Source of the DNA: Anoxybacteroides tepidamans
GTDB lineage: Bacteria; Bacillota; Bacilli; Bacillales; Anoxybacillaceae
Assembly (NCBI RefSeq): GCF_014201465.1
Contig: NZ_JACHEP010000019.1
Coordinates: 1-57,484 of the forward strand
DNA: 57,484 nucleotides
Reading direction: 5' to 3'
The position numbers and the translations under genes were made by a program. Below, in pieces: positions 51,771 through 57,484 of this stretch (positions are counted from its first letter, which is position 1; every line of letters begins with the position of its first letter). The notes beneath the pieces are model-generated. The model was not told the origin of the DNA, made no database searches, and saw nothing but the letters and a program-made list of their open reading frames with translations.

Positions 51771-52418
51771 CTACCCTCGCTCTGCTAAAATCGAAAGCGC
51801 ATTAAGCGCCGCCACCGTAACGGTGCTTCCCCCTTTGCGGCCGACGTTCGTAATAAACGGAACATCTAGTTTCGCCAGCTCTTCTTTCGATTCTGCCGCG
51901 GACACAAAGCCGACCGGCAGGCCGATCACTAAACCGGGACGCGCTTCTCCTTCTTTAATTAAACGAATGAGTTCAAGCAGTGCCGTCGGCGCATTGCCGA
52001 TCGCAAAAATGCCGCCTTCTGCTTCTTTGACAGCTTTTCTCATCGCCACGATGGCGCGTGTCGTGTTTAGCCTTTTTGCTTCTTCGATCACATCTGAATC
52101 GGAAATGTATACATGAACGCTTCCGCCAAATTTTTCGATACGTGTTTTATTCACACCGACTTGCACCATTTGCACATCGGCAACGACTTTTTTTCCAGAG
52201 CGAATCGCGCGAATGCCCGCTTCGATGGCGTTTGGATGAAACAGTAAGCTTTTGCCTAACTCAAAATCAGCCGATGCATGAATGACGCGCTGGACGATCG
52301 GATATTGTTCTTTCGTAAAATGGTGCTCCCCGATTTCTTCATCGATGATTTGAAAACTTTTTTCTTCAATTTGTTGCGGTTGAACAGTTATAGGACGAAA
52401 CTCTGTACGAAAATCCAC
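51771..52418 (-). CDS. cbiC: Cobalt-precorrin-8 methylmutase CbiC
   Basis: A 215-aa methylmutase that moves the C11 methyl group to C12, giving cobyrinic acid. RVIHASADFELGKSLLFHPN contains the catalytic His, and KVVADVQMVQVGVNKTRIEK, AIGNAPTALLELIRLIKEGE and LVIGLPVGFVSAAESKEELA are hallmarks. The start is GTG at 52418, 8 bases after AAAGGGG; the ATG at 52436 lies before that site. Overlaps cbiJ's end (52433) only if the longer start is used. Confidence 0.94.
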   Translation of the reverse strand: MDFRTEFRPITVQPQQIEEKSFQIIDEEIGEHHFTKEQYPIVQRVIHASADFELGKSLLFHPNAIEAGIRAIRSGKKVVADVQMVQVGVNKTRIEKFGGSVHVYISDSDVIEEAKRLNTTRAIVAMRKAVKEAEGGIFAIGNAPTALLELIRLIKEGEARPGLVIGLPVGFVSAAESKEELAKLDVPFITNVGRKGGSTVTVAALNALSILAERG

Positions 52419-52432
52419 TAATAAAACCCCTT

Positions 52433-53212
52433 TCATTGATTAATCGATAATGGTACATGCCGATGCAATGCAGCAATGACATCAGAAAATTCCGAATACA
52501 CGGTTTGGTACTGAATCGTTGGACGACGAATGATCACCGTTTCAATTCCTAACTCTTCGGCAGCGGCAATTTTTTCATCGACAAACCCGACTTTGCCGCT
52601 TTCTTTCGTAATTAATAGCGTGACGCCAAAATGTTTGAAAAGCGCGATATCCAATTCTTTTGTAAACGGTCCTTGCATCGCGACAATATTTTCTTGCGGA
52701 AATTGCAGTTGTTCGCATTTTTCCATATTGTCTTTGCGCGGAAGCATGCGAGCAATGACGCGCAAATCCGGTAAACCGAGCAATTTTTTTGCAAAAATAT
52801 GCAACGTTTTGCTTCCCGTCGTCAGCATCACAACCCCTTTTTTCTGCGCTGCGTATTCCGCTGCTTCTTCATAGCTGTCGACAAACGTTACATGTTCGGA
52901 AGCGACTGGCGTTGCTTTTCGCTCATAACGAATGTACGGAACGTTCGCATCAGCGGCGGCCTGCATCGCGTTTTTCGATGCTTCTTCCGCAAACGGATGG
53001 CTTGCGTCTACGACCGCTTTCGCTTTCTTTTGCTGAATGAGCTCTGTCAATTGCGCGGCTGTTAGCCTCCCGAGGTGTACCGATAAACCAGCATGCTGCA
53101 ATTGCTCCGCTGCATGTTCGGTCACGACAGTCGCCATGACATGATATCCGGCCTTTTGAATTTCAAGTGCCAATTGGCGCGCATCGCTCGTTCCTGCTAA
53201 AACGATAATCAT
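52433..53212 (-). CDS. cbiJ: Cobalt-precorrin-6A reductase CbiJ/CobK
   Basis: A 259-aa NADPH-dependent reductase of cobalt-precorrin-6A. Hallmarks are IIVLAGTSDARQLALEIQKA at the N-terminus, VVDASHPFAEEASKNAMQA, PYIRYERKATPV, and ITKESGKVGFVDEKIAAAEE with the final VIIRRP. The start ATG at 53212 follows TAAGGAGGATGTT. Part of the ordered run cbiX-cbiJ-cbiC-cbiD. Confidence 0.93.
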   Translation of the reverse strand: MIIVLAGTSDARQLALEIQKAGYHVMATVVTEHAAEQLQHAGLSVHLGRLTAAQLTELIQQKKAKAVVDASHPFAEEASKNAMQAAADANVPYIRYERKATPVASEHVTFVDSYEEAAEYAAQKKGVVMLTTGSKTLHIFAKKLLGLPDLRVIARMLPRKDNMEKCEQLQFPQENIVAMQGPFTKELDIALFKHFGVTLLITKESGKVGFVDEKIAAAEELGIETVIIRRPTIQYQTVYSEFSDVIAALHRHVPLSINQ

Positions 53213-53222
53213 AACATCCTCC

Positions 53223-54056
53223 TTAATGATGATGGTGATGGTGGTGATGATGGTGTTCCGTCATATGAAGGCGATATTGACATAAATCGCAGTTCATCGA
53301 GACGGTTTGGCCGAGCGCTTCTTCTAAACGGTCAAGCACGATCGTTTTCAGCTTCGGATGAAAGCCGAAATATCCGGCTAACGAAAACTGCACGTCCGGG
53401 TAGAGGCTATAAAACTCGTCCACTTTTCTTTCAAGCCTTTTAATCAACACACCAGTAAATAAAAAGTACGGCAAAATGACGACTTTTTTTGCTCCTAGCT
53501 TGATGCAGCGTTCTACTCCCTCATCTAAAAGCGGATTTGTCACTCCCATAAACGCGGGCTCAACAAGCGAATAGTTTGTCCGCTCCCAAAAGAGGCGGGA
53601 AATTTTATACAAATCGCTGTTCGCATCCGGATCGCTTCCACCACGCCCAAGTAAAAGAACCGCTGTATTTGGATCAGGCGTTTCCACATGTTCGCCGATT
53701 TCTCGCAATCTTTCTTGTAAAATCGCAAATGTTTGTTCATGAATGCCGATCGGGCGGCCGTACGTAAATTTCACGTGCGGATAATGCCGCTTCGCCTCGT
53801 CAATCGCCGCTGGAATATGAAGCTTTGAATGGCCAGCCGGTAACAAAATAAGCGGAATAACAACGACTTCATCGGCTCCTGCATCGACGCAGCGCTTCAT
53901 TCCTTCAAGCATTGTCGGCAAACCAAACTCTAAAAAGCATGTTTCCACATGAAAACGAGCATCGATACTCGGACGGAGCTGTTCGACAAATTGAAATACT
54001 TGCTCGTTTCCTTCCGGATCACGGCTCCCGTGTCCGACAAATAAAATAGCTTTCAC
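53223..54056 (-). CDS. cbiX: Sirohydrochlorin cobaltochelatase, long CbiX with poly-His tail
   Basis: A 277-aa chelatase that inserts Co2+ into sirohydrochlorin or precorrin-2. Two CbiX domains are present: residues ~1-120 with LFVGHGSRDPEGNEQVFQFV and IPLILLPAGHSKLHIPAAID, and residues ~130-250 with VLLLGRGGSDPDANSDLYKI and KVVILPYFLFTGVLIKRLER. After the chelatase comes VSMNCDLCQYRLHM (MxCxxC), which in B. megaterium CbiX binds an Fe-S cluster. The protein ends in ten consecutive His codons (53223-53256 region), a natural metal-binding tail. The start is GTG at 54056 after GAGGGGGAAGAGATAAC. Confidence 0.95.
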   Translation of the reverse strand: MKAILFVGHGSRDPEGNEQVFQFVEQLRPSIDARFHVETCFLEFGLPTMLEGMKRCVDAGADEVVVIPLILLPAGHSKLHIPAAIDEAKRHYPHVKFTYGRPIGIHEQTFAILQERLREIGEHVETPDPNTAVLLLGRGGSDPDANSDLYKISRLFWERTNYSLVEPAFMGVTNPLLDEGVERCIKLGAKKVVILPYFLFTGVLIKRLERKVDEFYSLYPDVQFSLAGYFGFHPKLKTIVLDRLEEALGQTVSMNCDLCQYRLHMTEHHHHHHHHHH

Positions 54057-54071
54057 GTTATCTCTTCCCCC

Positions 54072-55631
54072 TCATTCCCCGCATGCGGGCACTTCAATCT
54101 TTGCTGTTGAATGTTCTTCTTGATAAACAAATCCTCCTACTTGTTTTTTACGTTGGAAAAACTTATGGAATCTCTCATTCGGATGTCCGTGTTCCTTATA
54201 TTCTTGAATAATGCGAGTCACAACTGGTACGATTTCATGAGGCGGAATTCCTTCCGCCACGAGCTGTCCTGGATGGGCGTTCCGTCCGACCGTTTTCCCG
54301 CCTAAAAACAAGTCAAATGCTCCTTTTCGATAGACGATGCCGATATCTTCTCGCACTGCTCCATAACATGCCATGCCGCAGCCGTTAAAGCCGAGTTTTA
54401 ATTCTTTTGGCAGCGCGAGCCCGCTAAGCTGCTCATGCAGCTGCTCAGCGTACGGAATCGAATCTTTTTTCTCACCATCGCAAAAATCGCACGCTTTTAC
54501 CGTCAATACATCGCCAATCGGAGCGATCATAAGATCGGCTTCCTTCAATCTAGCGATGATGCGATCAGGGTCGGAAGTTGGTATTGCAAGCTTCAAGTAA
54601 TGGTCTGGCGTGTACATCATCGTTCCTTGTTCCCCGACGATTTCAGCAAGCACCATCATTTGCTTCGGTGTAAACGTTTTGTTCGCTATTCCCGAACTGA
54701 CGGCTATTTCTAAAATCGCTGGCGCCATCGTTAGCTGTTTGCGTTGCTGAATGGCGACTTTCTGCAATGCTTCCTCTGCCGTATCGCGAACATTCGCTTT
54801 CACTTGATCGAGCGCCCACGGCTCTGCTTCTTTGCGCAGGCGTTCATGCGGCTTTAGCGGTTGTTCAAGAGCGTTTAACGTATATTTTCGCTGATAGCCG
54901 CGCGGGGTAATCATCAAGCCGTCGTGAACAAATGTCGACGAGTTGCCGATAATGACCGTTGTTAACATGCCGATGTCGTGCTCGAGCATATGCTCTAAAT
55001 CGGTCAAAACAATTTGTTGCCGTTCGCGATAGGCGCTTTTCACTAGGCCAACAGGTGTTTTCGGTGAGCGGTAGCGCAAAAGAATACGTTGCGCTTCGAC
55101 GATTTGCCGCGTTCGTCTGCCGCTTTTCGGATTGTAAAGAGCGATCACGAAATCAGCTGCTGCCGCTGCTTCGATGCGCTTTTCGATGAGCGCCCATGGC
55201 GTTAAATGGTCGCTTAAACTAATGGTACATGCATCATGCATAATCGGTGCGCCTAATAGCGCTGCACATGAGTGAATCGCAGAAATGCCAGGAATGACTT
55301 CCACTTCGATTCCGCTCTCTTTCGTCCATCCTTTTTCAATTAATACTTCATAAATAAGACCTGCCATTCCGTATAAGCCCGCATCCCCGCTTGAAATGAC
55401 CGCTACTTTTTTTCCTCGTTCCGCCCACTTCACTGCTTCTTGCGCCCGGCTTACTTCTTCCGTCATGCCAGTGCTAATGATTGGTTTATCTCCGATCAAA
55501 TCGGAAACAAGTTCCACATATGTCTTATAACCGATGACTATATCGCTTTCTTCAATGGCTTCCCGCGCCCGCTTTGTCATGTGATCGACACTCCCTGGCC
55601 CGAATCCGATAACGAGCAATTTTCCGCTCAT
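54072..55631 (-). CDS. cbiH: Cobalt-factor III C17-methyltransferase, CbiH60-type fusion
   Basis: A ~519-aa fusion. Residues ~1-245 are the CbiH tetrapyrrole methylase (LLVIGFGPGSVDHMTKRARE, VISSGDAGLYGMAGLIYEVL, EVIPGISAIHSCAALLGAPI). The C-terminal ~260 residues resemble a nitrite/sulfite reductase ferredoxin-like domain with KACDFCDGEKK and LKLGFNGCGMACYGAVREDI, with Cys residues placed to hold a 4Fe-4S cluster. This matches CbiH60 of B. megaterium, which contracts the ring. The start ATG at 55631 follows AAAGGGGGCATGTAAG. The upstream open frame overlaps the permease. Confidence 0.94.
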   Translation of the reverse strand: MSGKLLVIGFGPGSVDHMTKRAREAIEESDIVIGYKTYVELVSDLIGDKPIISTGMTEEVSRAQEAVKWAERGKKVAVISSGDAGLYGMAGLIYEVLIEKGWTKESGIEVEVIPGISAIHSCAALLGAPIMHDACTISLSDHLTPWALIEKRIEAAAAADFVIALYNPKSGRRTRQIVEAQRILLRYRSPKTPVGLVKSAYRERQQIVLTDLEHMLEHDIGMLTTVIIGNSSTFVHDGLMITPRGYQRKYTLNALEQPLKPHERLRKEAEPWALDQVKANVRDTAEEALQKVAIQQRKQLTMAPAILEIAVSSGIANKTFTPKQMMVLAEIVGEQGTMMYTPDHYLKLAIPTSDPDRIIARLKEADLMIAPIGDVLTVKACDFCDGEKKDSIPYAEQLHEQLSGLALPKELKLGFNGCGMACYGAVREDIGIVYRKGAFDLFLGGKTVGRNAHPGQLVAEGIPPHEIVPVVTRIIQEYKEHGHPNERFHKFFQRKKQVGGFVYQEEHSTAKIEVPACGE

Positions 55632-55632
55632 C

Positions 55633-56340
55633 TTACATGCCCCCTTTCCACGTTTCAATAATGATGGATACCCCTAACCATAAACTGTAAAAACTCGTTG
55701 CCGTCCCAAGAATAAAAAACAATGTTTCTCTCATTCTCGCTTTCATAAATCCCCATGATAAACAAAATGTCATCCCAATCGTCGCAATCAATAGCCCGAT
55801 GACAAATAAGGACAATTGCAACGCTGCCGCGCTCATGTCCGCTTTCCCCGCTGCATGCGTTAAAATAGCGAGCTGTGTCGGGCTTTCGACACCAATTCCA
55901 TGAATAATGCCAATGATAAAGGCGCTGATCCAACCGAAGCGAAGCAATGAAACAGAGCGATTAGAACCGTTGTTTCTTTGCAAACGCCGAAGTATGGCAT
56001 CGATTAATTCATGAAGCACTTTGATTCGGCTTTTTACTTCATTTTTGTAAAAGAGCGAAAAGAGCATCATCCCTCCGAGAACGACCAAAGTGCCCCCTAC
56101 TACTGCCTCTACCAAACGGACAGCTTGGGCAGGAAGATGAAACCCGATAAAAATCGCGATCAGCCCCATGAAAAATACGATCAGCCCGTGACCAAATGCA
56201 TACATAATCCCTAACGACACTTGTTTTTTGCGATGCGACTCACTCCCTACCATATCAGCAATCGCCGCCACGTGATCGCTGTCCATTCCATGCCTCATTC
56301 CAAGAAAAATCGCTAACATGGCATACGTCATAAATTCCAT
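55633..56340 (-). CDS. Cobalt/nickel permease (NicO/HoxN-like)
   Basis: A 235-aa membrane protein with six predicted membrane segments. The transition-metal motif FLGMRHGMDSDHVAAIADM (like HAxDADH in NiCoT/NicO proteins) lies near residue 16. Other blocks are IMYAFGHGLIVFFMGLIAIF and IGIIHGIGVESPTQ. In this operon it should bring in Co2+ for CbiX. It stands just ahead of cbiH, whose start overlaps its end region. The start ATG at 56340 follows GTGAGGAATA. Confidence 0.88.
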   Translation of the reverse strand: MEFMTYAMLAIFLGMRHGMDSDHVAAIADMVGSESHRKKQVSLGIMYAFGHGLIVFFMGLIAIFIGFHLPAQAVRLVEAVVGGTLVVLGGMMLFSLFYKNEVKSRIKVLHELIDAILRRLQRNNGSNRSVSLLRFGWISAFIIGIIHGIGVESPTQLAILTHAAGKADMSAAALQLSLFVIGLLIATIGMTFCLSWGFMKARMRETLFFILGTATSFYSLWLGVSIIIETWKGGM

Positions 56341-56351
56341 TATTCCTCACC

Positions 56352-56720
56352 TCATTTTGAAATTCCAAGGGAAGCATCTGTCATTTCTGAACGAACAAAT
56401 CCTTTCATTTGTTCGTATTGATACGTGATCGCTTCCACTAGCGGCTGACCGTTCAGAAGATGTTGCTGGACAAGTTTTTTTCCGACTTCCGGGGTAATCC
56501 CCTTGTACCAAATGCCTTCTGGATACACGATGACAACGCACGCATCTTCGCAGCGGCCGTTGCAGCGCGTCCGTGTTGTATGGACGTCGCTATGTAGTTC
56601 AAGCCGTGCAATTTCTTCGCGAATGGCGCTCGTGACTTCCTCTCCTCCTTTTCGCATGCAGCTTCCGCCATTGCAAATCAATACATGATGTTTCGTCCCT
56701 GCTAAATTCCATGTCGCCAT
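56352..56720 (-). CDS. cbiW: CbiW-type thioredoxin-like [2Fe-2S] ferredoxin
   Basis: A 122-aa (2Fe-2S) ferredoxin of the thioredoxin-like type, first gene of the cobalamin operon, like CbiW of B. megaterium. Cluster ligands are in VLICNGGSCMRKGG (Cys and Cys, residues ~16-21) and RTRCNGRCEDACVVIVYPEG (three more Cys, residues ~52-60). It should donate electrons to an operon enzyme, but the partner is inferred. The start ATG at 56720 follows AAAAAGGAGAGGGTTTGT. It lies directly after the riboswitch terminator. Confidence 0.9.
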   Translation of the reverse strand: MATWNLAGTKHHVLICNGGSCMRKGGEEVTSAIREEIARLELHSDVHTTRTRCNGRCEDACVVIVYPEGIWYKGITPEVGKKLVQQHLLNGQPLVEAITYQYEQMKGFVRSEMTDASLGISK

Positions 56721-56747
56721 ACAAACCCTCTCCTTTTTCCAAAATAA

Positions 56748-56773
56748 AAAGCACCTCTATATGTAGAGGTGCA
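56748..56773 (-). terminator. Riboswitch-controlled terminator upstream of cbiW
   Basis: On the minus strand GCACCTCTA pairs with TAGAGGTGC, loop CATA, followed by TTTTTATTTT. It is the expression platform for the upstream cobalamin riboswitch: with B12 bound, transcription of the operon should stop here. Confidence 0.88.
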
Positions 56774-56834
56774 GAAAAATGCATACAAATGATCCAAAAA
56801 AGTATACGATTCCCCCGCACGTCTACCTATAATC

Positions 56835-57025
56835 CCGTAGGTATCCGTCCGAGCAAATAAGGCAGGTCTCCTGACTTAGGATCATCGCTTCATTGCGCCT
56901 TCCCGAAGTGTTCTTCAGTGACATGATTGCAATGAAACTCCCCATCACAGTGGCGGGTACCGTGACGGCTTTTCACCGTACTTCCCTTTTAAGCCTCTTC
57001 TCACATGAGAAAGGCACCTTACTCG
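56835..57025 (-). promoter_or_regulatory. Cobalamin riboswitch
   Basis: The minus-strand leader contains the conserved AdoCbl aptamer elements: AGGTGCC (57013-57019), then AAAAGGGAAGTACGGTGAAA, CCGCCACTGTGATGGGGAG, and the B12 box GTCAGGAGACCTGCC (56861-56875). The order and spacing are those of the cobalamin riboswitch family, and the terminator at 56748-56773 lies about 60 bases farther. A SigA promoter should lie upstream, in 57030-57100, but I cannot mark it reliably. It controls the entire 15-gene operon. Confidence 0.96.
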
Positions 57026-57109
57026 CTATTGACGATTTATTCAGTTTTTACGAAACAAGTTGTTCATTCACAATAGTAAGATAAGTTTTGGAAAAGAGTC
57101 AACTATTTT

Positions 57110-57484
57110 TTATTTTTCAGAAAGTTTTGTTTGCGAAACAACGATGCCATCGCTGTCAGCATATACATAAGTGCCCGGCTCCCAGCGCACGCCGCCAAAT
57201 TCAAGTACGGCATCGCGCGATCCTTTTCCTTCTTTTTTGCTTTTGACTGGACATGTACCAATGGCCATGACTCCAAGCGGCATCGCGGCGATTTCCGCCG
57301 AATCGCGAATGCAGCCGTTGATAATGACACCGGCAAGACCGCGCTCGCAAGCAATTTGTGCCAGACGGTCGCCAAGAAGCGCACAATTTCGCGATCCTTT
57401 TCCGTCGACGACTAAAACCGTCCCTGCTGGAACCGTTTCAAGCGCCTCGCGGACGAGCACATTATCTTCAAATACATCGACCGT
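57110..57484 (-). CDS. RraA family protein (5' end outside window)
   Basis: About 124 codons of an RraA/demethylmenaquinone-methyltransferase-like protein, open at the window end. Blocks are TVDVFEDNVLVREALETVPA, VVDGKGSRNCALLGDRLAQI, INGCIRDSAEIAAMPLGVMA and YVYADSDGIVVSQTKL. The family includes RNase E inhibitor RraA and HMG/4-carboxy aldolases; Bacilli have no RNase E, so the true role is uncertain. About 35 N-terminal codons are missing. Its stop lies upstream of the cobalamin leader on the same strand. Confidence 0.85.
   Translation of the reverse strand, partial: TVDVFEDNVLVREALETVPAGTVLVVDGKGSRNCALLGDRLAQIACERGLAGVIINGCIRDSAEIAAMPLGVMAIGTCPVKSKKEGKGSRDAVLEFGGVRWEPGTYVYADSDGIVVSQTKLSEK

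Noticed and set aside
1-57484. CRISPR arrays, tRNA or rRNA genes, prophage or defence islands
   Set aside because: I saw no regular repeat-spacer pattern, tRNA-like cloverleaf or phage structural genes; absence is by reading only, not by search.

Overview
The window reads as chromosome of a low-to-moderate GC, spore-forming Bacillaceae, most like the Anoxybacillus / Parageobacillus / Geobacillus group. Evidence: B. subtilis-like gene neighbourhoods (yneT-parE-parC; ilvA-ypmP-degV-ypmQ-ypmR-ypmS; thyA-dfrA; ypiP-brxA; bsaA...metA), sporulation-type small genes (an SspL-like SASP and a YjcZ-type peptide), strong GGAGG ribosome binding sites with frequent GTG/TTG starts, and an anaerobic-type cobalamin operon of the B. 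megaterium kind (long CbiX, CbiH60, CbiW). The genus cannot be fixed from the window alone.

Layout. 1-670: 5' part of an NhaC-type antiporter. 0.8-5.3 kb: trehalose operon on the minus strand (stand-alone EIIA, treP, treA, treR) behind one promoter whose spacer is filled by a TreR-type palindrome, with a second palindrome downstream. 5.4-10.8 kb: PilZ protein, parC, parE, yneT. 10.9-15.6 kb: an accessory scar made of broken genes (end of a DUF255-type gene, EamA transporter, LysR regulator, PilZ protein, IS630 transposase), an EAL protein, an XRE regulator, a small FAD protein and a GNAT enzyme. 15.75-16.0 kb: a candidate type I toxin-antitoxin locus. 16.0-19.35 kb: a SigI/RsgI module plus a secreted acidic/basic-repeat protein, both preceded by matching SigI-like promoters. 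19.9-25.6 kb: DUF421, molybdopterin oxidoreductase, pepT, DUF2238, plsY, rsmF. 25.6-32.9 kb: minus-strand ypm cluster, ilvA, yndM, dfrA, thyA and a HELAH-motif secreted protein. 33-41.5 kb: aminotransferase, small spore genes, ypiP, brxA, two divergent DUF4183 genes, a decayed ypgQ, bsaA, an unrecognised gene, fhs and metA. 41.7-57.0 kb: a 15-gene minus-strand cobalamin operon behind a cobalamin riboswitch and terminator. 57.1 kb to the end: partial rraA-family gene.

How it works together. The cobalamin operon carries nearly the whole corrin-ring pathway (cobA, cbiX, cbiL, cbiH60, cbiF, cbiG, cbiD, cbiJ, cbiET, cbiC, cbiA, btuR, cbiP) plus cobT, a cobalt/nickel permease and a ferredoxin; cbiB, cobU and cobS are not in the window. 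The tre genes import trehalose as trehalose-6-phosphate and split it, under TreR and possibly CcpA control. thyA and dfrA form the usual dTMP/folate pair. I did not find a wholly new multi-gene system. The most interesting local signals are the type I toxin-antitoxin candidate, the SigI-driven secreted protein, and the HELAH protein beside thyA.
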